A stretch of 64,000 bases of DNA, from NCBI RefSeq assembly GCF_016863255.1, contig NZ_BOON01000014.1:1-64000 (forward strand), read 5' to 3'. The notes beneath the pieces are model-generated. The model was not told where the DNA came from and did no database searches. It was given only the letters and a program-made list of their open reading frames with translations. The translations under genes and the position numbers were made by a program. Below, piece after piece: positions 57,127 to 64,000 of the stretch; within the stretch, counting starts at the first letter, position 1; the number at the start of each line of letters is the position of its first letter. Source of the DNA: Planosporangium mesophilum. GTDB lineage: Bacteria; Actinomycetota; Actinomycetes; Mycobacteriales; Micromonosporaceae.

Positions 57127-58344
57127 TCAGGCGCGGGCGAAGACCAACGCCGCGTTGTGGCCACCAAAGCCGAACGAGTTGTTCAGAGCAGCGGGGATCT
57201 CCATGTGGCGCGCCTTGTGGGCGGCCACGTCCAGGTCGACCCGCTCGTCCGGGTCGTCCAGGTTGATGGTGGGCGGTACCACGCCGTGGTGGACGGCGAG
57301 GATCGTGGCGATCGACTCGATCGCGCCCGCGGCGCCGAGCAGGTGCCCGGTCATCGACTTGGTCGACGTCACCACCGGGTGGTCACCCAGCGCCTTGTGC
57401 AGCGACACGATCTCCGCCATGTCGCCGACCGGCGTGGAGGTGGCGTGCGCGTTGACGTGTACCACGTCGGACCTGGCGATACCGGAGTCCTTGAGGGCCA
57501 GGCTGATGGCGCGGGTCGCGCCGTTGCCCTCCGGGTCCGGCTGGACGATGTCGAAGCCGTCGGAGGTCATGCCGGCACCCGCGAGCCGCGCGTACACCTT
57601 GGCCCCGCGGGCCCGGGCCGAGTCGGCACGCTCGAGCACGATCACCCCGGCGCCCTCGCCGAGGACGAAGCCGTCGCGGCCCTTGTCGAACGGGCGGGAG
57701 GCCTTCTCGGGCTCGTCGTTACGGGTCGACATGGCGCGCATCGAGGCGAAGGCGGCGATCGGCAGCGGGTGGATGACGGACTCGGTACCGCCGGCGACGA
57801 CCACGTCGGCCCGGCCGGACCGGATCATGTCGAGCGCCCAGGCGATCGACTCGGCGCCGGTCGCGCAGGCGCTCGTCGGGGCGTGTACCCCTGCCTTGGC
57901 CTTCAGTTCCAGGCCGATCCACGCCGCCGGCCCGTTGGGCATGAGCATGGGGATGGTGTGCGGCGACACCCGGCGGGGGCCGCTCGCTTCGAGGACGTCG
58001 TCCTGGTTGAGCAGCGTGGTCGCGCCACCGATGCCCGAACCGACGATCACGCCGAGGCGCTCCGGGTCCAGCCCCGCGTCGGCGAGGCCCGCGTCGGCCC
58101 ACGCCTGGCGGGCGGCGACCACGGCGACCTGCTCCGAACGGTCCATCCGCCGGGCCTGCACCCGGTCGATGGTCGGCTCGACGGCGAGGTGACCGGCGAT
58201 GCGCACCGGAAGTTGCGCCGCCCACTCCTCGGTCAGGGCGCTGATCCCGGAGCGGCCGGCGAGCATGGCGTCCCAGGTCGACGCGACGTCCCCGCCGAGC
58301 GGGGTCGTCGCGCCGAGTCCGGTGACTACGACGTCAACAGTCAC
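57127..58344 (-). CDS. fabF: 3-oxoacyl-ACP synthase II
   Basis: 405 residues. The catalytic triad Cys-His-His is in TSACATGAESIAWALDMI (about residue 164), VNAHATSTPVGDMAEI and KSMTGHLLGAAGAIES, with C-terminal NNSFGFGGHNAALVF. It condenses malonyl-ACP with acyl-ACP. The start at 58344 overlaps the acyl carrier protein gene by 4 bp; accD follows after 14 bp. Confidence 0.96.
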   Translation of the reverse strand: MTVDVVVTGLGATTPLGGDVASTWDAMLAGRSGISALTEEWAAQLPVRIAGHLAVEPTIDRVQARRMDRSEQVAVVAARQAWADAGLADAGLDPERLGVIVGSGIGGATTLLNQDDVLEASGPRRVSPHTIPMLMPNGPAAWIGLELKAKAGVHAPTSACATGAESIAWALDMIRSGRADVVVAGGTESVIHPLPIAAFASMRAMSTRNDEPEKASRPFDKGRDGFVLGEGAGVIVLERADSARARGAKVYARLAGAGMTSDGFDIVQPDPEGNGATRAISLALKDSGIARSDVVHVNAHATSTPVGDMAEIVSLHKALGDHPVVTSTKSMTGHLLGAAGAIESIATILAVHHGVVPPTINLDDPDERVDLDVAAHKARHMEIPAALNNSFGFGGHNAALVFARA

Positions 58345-58583
58345 GCCTGTGCCTTGGAGATGTACGACACGGCGTCGCCCACCGTCTTGAGGTTCTGCAC
58401 CTCGTCGTCCGGGATCTTCACGCCGAACTTCTCCTCGGCCGCCACCACGACCTCCACCATCGACAGCGAGTCGACGTCGAGGTCCTCGGTGAACGACTTC
58501 TCCTCGGTGACGTCGTCGGGGTTGACCCCGGCGACCTCTTCGAGGATCTCGGCAAGTCCGGCAACGATCTCGTCACGGGTCAT
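58341..58583 (-). CDS. acpP: Acyl carrier protein
   Basis: 80 residues, acidic, with the 4'-phosphopantetheine site Ser in DLDVDSLSMVEVV (about residue 40). The start ATG is preceded by GGAAGG. It carries the growing acyl chain between fabD, fabH and fabF products encoded beside it. Overlap with fabF is 4 bp and the gap to fabH is 40 bp. Confidence 0.96.
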   Translation of the reverse strand: MTRDEIVAGLAEILEEVAGVNPDDVTEEKSFTEDLDVDSLSMVEVVVAAEEKFGVKIPDDEVQNLKTVGDAVSYISKAQA

Positions 58584-58623
58584 TGGGTTGTTTTCCTTCC
58601 TGATGTGGAACTCTTGCGGGGGC

Positions 58624-59580
58624 TTAGGGGCAGCGGACGACCTGTCCGGCGTAGGTGAGACCGCCGCCGAAGCCGAAGAGGAGGACCGGGGCGCCCGAGG
58701 GCACCTCGCCTCGCTCGACCAACTTCGACAGCGCCAGCGGCATGCTGGCCGCGGAGGTGTTGCCCGACTCGACGATGTCCTTGGCGACGACGGCGTCGGG
58801 CAGGTTCAGCCGCTTGGCGATGCCTTCGATGATGCGCAGGTTGGCCTGGTGGCACACGAGCGCCTTGATGTCGCCCGGCTCGTACCCGGACCGCTTGACG
58901 GCGTCCAGCGCCAGCGGGGCGAGCGCGGTTGTGGCCCAGCGGAAGACCTGCTGGCCCTCCTGCTGGATGTAGGGCCGCCAGCCCTCGATACGCACCGCGT
59001 CGCTGCGCTCGGGTACCGAGCCCCACAGCACCGGGCCGATGCCGGGCTCCTCGCCCTCGGCCACGGCGGTGACCACGGCCGCGCCGGCCGCGTCGCCGAA
59101 CAGGATGCAGGTCGAGCGGTCGGTCCAGTCGGTGAAGTCGGACAGCTTCTCGGCGCCGATCACGATGACGTTGCGGGCCGAACCGGCGCGGATGGCGTGG
59201 TCGGCGGTGGCCAGGGCGTACGAGAAACCGGAGCAGGCGGTGTTGATGTCGTACGCGGCCGGCGCGCCGATGCCCAGCTTCGCCGCCACCCGGCAGGCCA
59301 CGTTGGGGGAGCGGTCGACCGAGCTGCAGGTGGCGACGACGACCAGGTCGATGTCGTCGGCGTTGAGGCCGGAGCCCGCGAGCGCCTTCTCCGCCGCGGC
59401 GGCGGCCATGTCGGCGACGGTCTCGTTGTCGGCGATGCGGCGGGTGGCGATGCCGACCCGGTCCCTGATCCACTGGTCGTTGGTGTCGACCATCTGCGCC
59501 AGGTCGTCGTTGGTGAGTACGCGGGCGGGCTGGTAGTGGCCCATGGACAGGATCCGGGAGCCGGCAACGGTTTGGGTCAC
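58624..59580 (-). CDS. fabH: 3-oxoacyl-ACP synthase III
   Basis: 318 residues from GTG 59580, with AAAGG seven bases upstream and the family-like start TQTVAGSRILSMGHYQPARV. An ATG at 59631 overlapping the fabD stop (ATGA) would add 17 residues and is a real alternative. Triad: Cys in DINTACSGFSYALATA, His in KALVCHQANLRIIEG, Asn in ESGNTSAASMPLAL. It starts chains from acyl-CoA and malonyl-ACP. In actinomycetes branched starter units are typical. Confidence 0.95.
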   Translation of the reverse strand: MTQTVAGSRILSMGHYQPARVLTNDDLAQMVDTNDQWIRDRVGIATRRIADNETVADMAAAAAEKALAGSGLNADDIDLVVVATCSSVDRSPNVACRVAAKLGIGAPAAYDINTACSGFSYALATADHAIRAGSARNVIVIGAEKLSDFTDWTDRSTCILFGDAAGAAVVTAVAEGEEPGIGPVLWGSVPERSDAVRIEGWRPYIQQEGQQVFRWATTALAPLALDAVKRSGYEPGDIKALVCHQANLRIIEGIAKRLNLPDAVVAKDIVESGNTSAASMPLALSKLVERGEVPSGAPVLLFGFGGGLTYAGQVVRCP

Positions 59581-59627
59581 TGCGGTACCTTTCTGATCAA
59601 CTCGCTCGCTCGGCGTGCCCGGGTCGG

Positions 59628-60785
59628 TCATAGCAGGCGCTCGATACGGGCGACGGGATGGCCGGGCGCCACCGGGTCGTCGGGGTGGACCAGCCACTCG
59701 GCGAGGATGCCCGCGTGCGCGGCCACCTCCACCGGTCCCTGGCGCGTGACCACATGGCCGATGACCTGGCCCGTGCGCACCTCGATGCCCTCGACCAGCT
59801 GTTCGGCGGGGGTGAAGGTGCCGGCGGCGGTCGCCACCACGACCCGGAACTGCGGCGTCGGCTCGAAGCTCGGCGCGGTGCCGTGGCGGGCGATCGCGTC
59901 CCGCGCCGCGGCGAGGTCGTCGGGCGTGTTCACGGTGACGATCTCGATGCCCTTCAGCTCCCGCTTGGCGAGGCCCGCGAGGGTACCGGCCGGCGGCAGC
60001 TCGATGATCGCCGTGACGCCGATCTCGGCCAGCGTCCGCATGCAGAGGTCCCAGCGGACCGGCGCGGTGACCTGGCGGACCAGCCGCTGGAGCATCGTCG
60101 GTCCGTGGTCGACGGCGGAACCGTCGCGGTTGGACAGCAGCAGGCGGCCGGGCGTGCCGGTGGTGATGCCGCCGGACATCGCGGCGAGGGCCTGCTCGGC
60201 GGGGGCCATGTACGGGGTGTGGAAGGCGCCGGCGACCGACAGCGGGATCACGCGCACCCGGGCGGGCGGCTCAGCGGCGAGCTTCTCCAGACTGGACAGC
60301 GCGCCGGCGGCGACGATCTGGCCGGCGCCGTTGCGGTTGGCCGGGTAGAGCCCGGCGGCCTCGATCGCGGCGATGACCTCGTCGGCGTCGCCACCGAGCA
60401 CGGCGCTCATGCCGGTCGGCTCGAGTGCACACGCCGCCGCCATCTCCCGGCCGCGTACCGCGGCGAACGTGATGGCGGCCTCGGGCGTGAGCACCGCGGC
60501 GAGGGCGGCGGCGCCGACCTCGCCGATGCTGTGCCCGGCGACCACGCCCACGTCGTACATCGGCAGGTGCTCGGCGGCCAGCAGCGCGGCGGCGACCAGC
60601 AGCGGCTGGGTACGAGCGGTGTCCTTGATCTCGTCGGCGTCGGCGTCGGTGCCCAGGTGTACGAGGTCGAGCCCGGCGAGGGCCGACCACCATCGCAGGC
60701 GCGCCTCGGCGCCGGGGAGGTCGAGCCAGGGGGCGAGGAAGCCGGGTTTCTGTGACCCCTGTCCGGGGGCGAGTACGGCGAGCAC
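59628..60785 (-). CDS. fabD: Malonyl-CoA:ACP transacylase with biotinyl/lipoyl-like tail
   Basis: 385 residues against about 310 for the usual FabD. The transacylase has LAVLAPGQGSQKPGFLAPWL, the nucleophile GHSIGEVGAA (Ser near residue 86) and the catalytic His in SVAGAFHTPYMAPA. The last 75 residues form a separate domain: TPAEQLVEGIEVRTGQVIGH, VVTRQGPVEVAAHAGILAEW, LVHPDDPVAPGHPVARIE, which has the strand-turn pattern of a biotinyl/lipoyl carrier but RQGPV where the modified lysine motif should be. GTG 60785 fits the family N-terminus though its ribosome site is poor. First gene of the fatty acid operon. Confidence 0.9.
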   Translation of the reverse strand: MLAVLAPGQGSQKPGFLAPWLDLPGAEARLRWWSALAGLDLVHLGTDADADEIKDTARTQPLLVAAALLAAEHLPMYDVGVVAGHSIGEVGAAALAAVLTPEAAITFAAVRGREMAAACALEPTGMSAVLGGDADEVIAAIEAAGLYPANRNGAGQIVAAGALSSLEKLAAEPPARVRVIPLSVAGAFHTPYMAPAEQALAAMSGGITTGTPGRLLLSNRDGSAVDHGPTMLQRLVRQVTAPVRWDLCMRTLAEIGVTAIIELPPAGTLAGLAKRELKGIEIVTVNTPDDLAAARDAIARHGTAPSFEPTPQFRVVVATAAGTFTPAEQLVEGIEVRTGQVIGHVVTRQGPVEVAAHAGILAEWLVHPDDPVAPGHPVARIERLL

Positions 60786-60842
60786 CTCTATGACTGTTCC
60801 GGATATGCGCCCACCACGCGGGTACCGCTAGGCACGAAACTC

Positions 60843-60881
60843 GACGACTTCTTTTGGAGGGTTCCTCCAAAGGATGTCGTC
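60843..60881. promoter_or_regulatory. Imperfect 18-bp inverted repeat upstream of fabD, candidate FasR operator
   Basis: GACGACTTCTTTTGGAGG (60843-60860), GTT, then its complement with two mismatches (60864-60881); the inner TTTGGAGG-GTT-CCTCCAAA is perfect. It lies 58-96 bp before the fabD start and just beyond the fasR stop, the right place for activation of the fatty acid operon by FasR. A terminator for fasR is the alternative reading. Confidence 0.5.
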
Positions 60882-60916
60882 CGGTTCCCCTCGGCAACAC
60901 CCGCTGTTTTGCCGTG

Positions 60917-62167
60917 TCATGTGGAGTTAACCGAGGTCGGGGGTGTTGCCGACGGATCAAGCCGGCCAACCGTCAGTGCGATGCGGAGCGCGAACGCGTC
61001 GCGCGTCGTGAGCGGCGTGAAACCGGTCACCTCGCCGATGCGCCGCAGGCGGTACCGAACGGTATTCGGATGTACGTACAGGGTGCGTGCCGCGCTCTCC
61101 AGTACCCCGCCGGCGGCGAAGAACGCGTCCAGAGTGTCCAGTAGTTCGCCGCCGGCGCGCAGCAGCGCCCCGTACACGTCCTGGCGCAGGATCCGGCGCG
61201 CCTCCGCGTCGCCGGCCAGGGCCCGTTCCGGGAGGAGGTCGGCGGCGGCCACCGGCCGGGGCGCCGCGGGCCAGGCCGGAGCCGCGCGGAACCCGGCGAG
61301 CGCGGCCCGGGCCGACTCGGTCGCCTCGTCCAGGCTCGGCACGGCCGGGCCGACGACCACCGGGCCGTCGCCGAACCCGACCAGCAGCTTGTGGGTGGCG
61401 TCGAGGGGGTCGGCCGCGCCGCCGAGTACGACCACGAGCCGGTCGCCGTGCACCCCGCCGAGGATCTCCACGCCGATGCGGCGCGCCACCCGGTACACGG
61501 TGTGCAGCACCATCGCCACTTCGCCGCCGGGTGAGCGGCCGACCGCGACGGCGACCGGCGGGGCGTCGCCCCACCCGAGGGCCGCGGCCCGGCTCGCCAG
61601 TACGTCGGAGGAGTCACCGCGCAGCAGCGCGTCGACCAGCAGGGCCTGCAGCCGGGCGTCCCACGAGCCGCGGGTCTCGGCGGCCCGGGCGTACACCCGG
61701 GCGGCGGCGAAGGCGATCTCCCGGCTGAAGCGCAGGATCGCCTCCTGGATGGCCAGCTCCTCGCCCTCGGCGGCGAGGTGGGGCACCTGCTGCTCGGCGA
61801 CCTCGATGGTGATCCTGATGAGCTGGACCGTCTGCTGAAGGTTGATCGAGCGCGCGAGGGCCCGGGGCGCGGCGTCGAACACCTCGTCGGAGACCTCCTG
61901 GGGGCCGCCGCCGTCACTCTCGCGTCGGCGCAGCCACTCCACCAGCGACCGGACGCCGGCCTGCGCGACCAGCATCACCCAGGCGCGCTGGTCGGCGGGG
62001 AGCTCCCGGAACCACGGCAGGACCTCGTCCATCCGTGCGACGCTCGCGGTGGCGAGGGAGCCGGCGGCCCGCTCGATGGCGCGGATGCTGGCCGCCAGGG
62101 GCGTGGCGTCACCCGTGGCGCCGCTCGTGCCGTCGGTCCCGGCCGGGGTACCTGCCTGCCTGGTCAT
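60917..62167 (-). CDS. fasR: PucR-type transcriptional activator FasR
   Basis: 416 residues from ATG 62167. The C-terminal PucR helix-turn-helix is clear: DTLDAFFAAGGVLESAARTL, YVHPNTVRYRLRRIGEVTGF. The N-terminal 280 residues contain a GGDEF-like/CdaR-type region (VEILGGVHGDRLVVVLGGAA) but no catalytic motif. Position directly before fabD on the same strand is the arrangement in streptomycetes, where FasR activates the fabD-fabH-acpP-fabF operon. The gap to fabD holds the inverted repeat at 60843-60881. Confidence 0.9.
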   Translation of the reverse strand: MTRQAGTPAGTDGTSGATGDATPLAASIRAIERAAGSLATASVARMDEVLPWFRELPADQRAWVMLVAQAGVRSLVEWLRRRESDGGGPQEVSDEVFDAAPRALARSINLQQTVQLIRITIEVAEQQVPHLAAEGEELAIQEAILRFSREIAFAAARVYARAAETRGSWDARLQALLVDALLRGDSSDVLASRAAALGWGDAPPVAVAVGRSPGGEVAMVLHTVYRVARRIGVEILGGVHGDRLVVVLGGAADPLDATHKLLVGFGDGPVVVGPAVPSLDEATESARAALAGFRAAPAWPAAPRPVAAADLLPERALAGDAEARRILRQDVYGALLRAGGELLDTLDAFFAAGGVLESAARTLYVHPNTVRYRLRRIGEVTGFTPLTTRDAFALRIALTVGRLDPSATPPTSVNST

Positions 62168-62239
62168 GGCCCTGAGCTTGTCATGAGCCGGCACGAGGCG
62201 GGGAGGCGGTGCATCCCCACCGGCATATATTGATGACCG

Positions 62240-62268
62240 TTGACATATTTGGGCGCTGCTGCTAAAAC
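62240..62268 (+). promoter_or_regulatory. Housekeeping-type promoter of the GH16 gene
   Basis: TTGACA (62240-62245), a 17-base spacer and TAAAAC (62263-62268). The -35 is a perfect consensus and the spacing is ideal. The palindrome at 62275-62286 covers the expected transcription start. Confidence 0.7.
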
Positions 62269-62274
62269 GAGCGT

Positions 62275-62286
62275 GAGAGCGCTCTC
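62275..62286. promoter_or_regulatory. LacI-type palindromic operator (CebR-like)
   Basis: GAGAGCGCTCTC is a perfect 12-bp palindrome with the central GCGC of actinomycete LacI-family sites such as the CebR box (TGGGAGCGCTCCCA). It overlaps the start of transcription, so a repressor released by a glucan-derived oligosaccharide would switch the gene on. Confidence 0.6.
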
Positions 62287-62331
62287 TCGCGCGCTTGACC
62301 GCCGAAAACGGCCCTGTCGAAAGGCGTCCCC

Positions 62332-63747
62332 ATGAGCCCACCCACGCACGCGCTCCCCCGATCACGCGGGCGCGCCTTCCGGCTCCTCACCGTCGCGGCG
62401 GCCCTCCTGGTCGTCGTGGCGAGCTGGCTGACCACCAGGGTCAGCGCCGCCGCGGCGCCACCCGCCCCGCCCGGCTGGAGCCTCGCGTTCAGCGACGACT
62501 TCAGCGGTGCGGCCAACACCGGGGTCAACCGGTCCAACTGGCTCTACGACCTCGGCCACGGTTACCCCGGCGGCGCGGGTAACTGGGGCACCGGCGAGAT
62601 CGAGAACATGACCGACAGCACCGCCAACGTGTACCAGGACGGCGCCGGTCATCTCGCCATCAAGCCGATCCGCGACGGCGCCGGCAACTGGACGTCGGGT
62701 CGGATCGAGACCCAGCGCACCGACTTCGCCGCGCCGGCCGGCGGCAAGCTGCGGGTCGAGGCGTCGCTGCAGCAGCCCAACGTCAGTGGCGCGGCGGCGG
62801 CCGGCTACTGGCCCGCCTTCTGGATGCTCGGTGCCGCCGCACGGCCGGTGGGCGCCACCAACTGGCCGAGCATCGGCGAGATCGACATCATGGAGGACAT
62901 CAACGGGCGCAGCTCCGAGTTCTCTACTCTCCACTGTGGAACCGCCTCGGGCGGTCCGTGCAACGAGACCACCGGCATCGGCAGCGGTGAGCGGGCCTGC
63001 GGTGGCTGTCAGACCGGCTTCCACACGTACGCCATGGAGTACGACCGCAGTGTGTCGCCCGAGCAGATCCGCTGGTACCTCGACGGCAACAACTTCTTCA
63101 CCGTCGACTCGAACCGCGTCGACGCCACCACCTGGAACAACGCGACGCACCACGGATTCTTCATCATCCTGAACGTGGCCATGGGCGGCGGGTTCCCGGG
63201 CGCGTTCGGCGGCGGGCCCACGGCCGCCACCCAGTCGGGCGTACCGATGCTCGTCGACTACGTCGCCGTGTACACCAGTGGCGGCGGTGGCGGCGGCACG
63301 ACCCCGCCCCCGCCGCCCCCGCCGTCGGGTGGTGGCTCCGACGCGTACTCGACCATCCAGGCGGAGAGTTTCAACGCCCAGGGCGGCACGCAGACCGAGG
63401 CCTGCTCCGACAGCGGCGGCGGCCAGGACGTCGCGTTCATCGCCAACGGTGACTGGCTGCAGTTCAACAACGTCAACTTCGGCTCGAACGCGGCACACCA
63501 GTTCAGCGCGCGGGTCGCGTCCGGCGCGGCCGGCGGCGTCAGCGGCCTGGTCGAGGTACGCCTGGACAGCCGGTCGAACGCCCCGATCGGCAGCTTCTCG
63601 GTCGCGAACACCGGCGGCTGGCAGAGTTGGCGCACCGTGCCGGCCAACACCTCCGCGGTCACCGGTACCCACACGGTGTACCTGACGTTCACCAGCGGCC
63701 AGCCGGCTGACTTCGTCAACGTCAACTGGTTCACGTTCGGTCACTGA
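62332..63747 (+). CDS. Secreted GH16 endo-beta-1,3-glucanase-like enzyme with CBM6-like domain
   Basis: 471 residues. Signal peptide RGRAFRLLTVAAALLVVVAS with cleavage near VSA-AAA. The GH16 domain (about 48-305) has WPSIGEIDIMEDINGRSSEF (nucleophile Glu and acid/base Glu in E-I-D-I-M-E) and RWYLDGNNFFTVD. A Gly/Pro linker (GGGGGGTTPPPPPPPSGGGS) joins a C-terminal domain of about 130 residues (IQAESFNAQGGTQTEACSDS, VAFIANGDWLQFNNVNFGSN) of CBM6 type. It would cut laminarin or similar beta-1,3-glucans outside the cell. A ribosome site (GAAAGG) precedes the ATG. A strong terminator follows. Confidence 0.92.
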   Translation: MSPPTHALPRSRGRAFRLLTVAAALLVVVASWLTTRVSAAAAPPAPPGWSLAFSDDFSGAANTGVNRSNWLYDLGHGYPGGAGNWGTGEIENMTDSTANVYQDGAGHLAIKPIRDGAGNWTSGRIETQRTDFAAPAGGKLRVEASLQQPNVSGAAAAGYWPAFWMLGAAARPVGATNWPSIGEIDIMEDINGRSSEFSTLHCGTASGGPCNETTGIGSGERACGGCQTGFHTYAMEYDRSVSPEQIRWYLDGNNFFTVDSNRVDATTWNNATHHGFFIILNVAMGGGFPGAFGGGPTAATQSGVPMLVDYVAVYTSGGGGGGTTPPPPPPPSGGGSDAYSTIQAESFNAQGGTQTEACSDSGGGQDVAFIANGDWLQFNNVNFGSNAAHQFSARVASGAAGGVSGLVEVRLDSRSNAPIGSFSVANTGGWQSWRTVPANTSAVTGTHTVYLTFTSGQPADFVNVNWFTFGH

Positions 63748-63754
63748 TCCCGGG

Positions 63755-63788
63755 GTGCGGGAGGCGGGTGCAGCCCCGCCTCCCGCAC
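63755..63788 (+). terminator. Strong terminator after the GH16 gene
   Basis: GTGCGGGAGGCGGG (63755-63768), 6-base loop, CCCGCCTCCCGCAC (63775-63788). The 14-bp stem is perfect. It starts 7 bp after the stop codon. Confidence 0.88.
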
Positions 63789-63867
63789 CAGGATCGGACG
63801 CCAGGGCCCCTCGTCGAGAGCGAAGCGCACGTCCGGCAGATCGGCGCGTCCCGGTTCGATTCCGTCG

Positions 63868-64000
63868 TCAGCCCCGTCGGTACCGGTTCAACGCCACTCC
63901 GGCGCCGGTGACGGAGGCCCGCGCCGTGACGTACGACCGGGACAGCCGGCGGACCATGGCCGCGCAGAAGAGGGCCTGACCGGCCGCGAGATCGATCACG
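63868..64000 (-). CDS. C-terminal end of an unidentified gene cut by the window edge
   Basis: The minus-strand frame entering from the right edge is open for 44 codons to a TGA at 63868-63870. Nearly all third positions are G or C, as in real genes here. The peptide ends with GQALFCAAMVRRLSRSYVTA, then RASVTGAGVALNRYRRG. The family is not recognised from so short a piece. Convergent with the GH16 gene. Confidence 0.35.
   Translation of the reverse strand, partial: VIDLAAGQALFCAAMVRRLSRSYVTARASVTGAGVALNRYRRG

Noticed and set aside
57007-60348. A plus-strand open frame of 1113 codons over the fatty acid operon
   Set aside because: It runs antisense to accD, fabF, acpP, fabH and fabD, all with intact catalytic motifs; its composition is that of a shadow frame.
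63741-63867. A minus-strand frame ending near 63741 with a protein-like C-terminus
   Set aside because: It has an in-frame stop at its upstream end and no start codon, and it runs through the terminator hairpin; possibly a decayed gene end but not supportable.

Overview
The window is about 72% GC, with short intergenic gaps, many 4-bp ATGA/GTGA overlaps, GTG starts and near-uniform G/C third codon positions. The gene families (ANTAR-GAF-PAS-SpoIIE protein, DUF1707, DUF3145, PucR-type FasR beside fabD-fabH-acpP-fabF-accD, SigB/F-type sigma factor, HelD-like helicase) point to an actinomycete, most likely Micromonosporaceae. This is chromosome, not plasmid or phage. Only the first 1.2 kb (an Imm26-type immunity gene cut by the left edge, a small unknown gene and an IS110 transposase remnant) looks like accessory DNA. 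I see no rRNA, tRNA or CRISPR.

Layout. 1.3-6.0 kb: membrane-anchored unknown, MFS transporter with a kinase-like tail, truncated ATPase of LuxR/LAL type, secreted subtilase with a tryptophan repeat tail. 6.2-17.8 kb: a GGDEF-STAND-TPR signalling giant, LigD-type polymerase (NHEJ), hemerythrin protein, lipoprotein, RNase Z, HAD phosphatase, small and membrane proteins, and a large ANTAR/GAF/PAS/SpoIIE phosphatase. 18.1-26.7 kb: a nine-gene, translationally coupled cluster for a heptose-containing glycan (GmhB-GT9 fusion, two GTs, GmhA, HldE-like kinase, SDR, second GT9) running into topoisomerase IB. 27.0-32.6 kb: SigB/F-type sigma factor, a convergent three-gene operon (nucleotidyltransferase, BON-like protein, metallophosphoesterase), carbamoyltransferase and GT2. 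32.6-38.2 kb: three very large polytopic membrane proteins. 38.6-39.8 kb: ornithine aminotransferase. 40.0-47.8 kb: a galactoside locus with deoR-galT-galK on one strand and a binding protein, two permeases and an alpha-galactosidase on the other. 47.8-55.6 kb: HelD-like helicase, DedA protein, hydrolase, beta-carbonic anhydrase, DUF3145, GH3 N-acetylhexosaminidase. 55.7-62.2 kb: the fatty acid synthase II operon with its regulator fasR. 62.3-63.7 kb: secreted GH16 glucanase with a CBM6-like domain.

The most interesting pattern is regulatory. GTTT-N15-GGGTA(G/C) promoter-like sequences, the shape used by SigB/SigF-type sigma factors, lie in front of the heptose cluster and immediately in front of the carbamoyltransferase gene. 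A GGGTAT with a near-match -35 lies in front of the nucleotidyltransferase operon. The cognate class of sigma factor is encoded in the middle of this stretch. I infer a sigma-dependent, possibly stress- or sporulation-linked surface-glycan locus. The heptose cluster lacks a visible sugar-1-phosphate adenylyltransferase. Other notable points are a FabD with a biotinyl/lipoyl-like tail lacking the lysine motif, an inverted repeat upstream of fabD suited to FasR control, a LacI-type palindrome on the GH16 promoter, and strong enrichment of the palindrome GTAC. All functional calls are made by reading; no database search was run.
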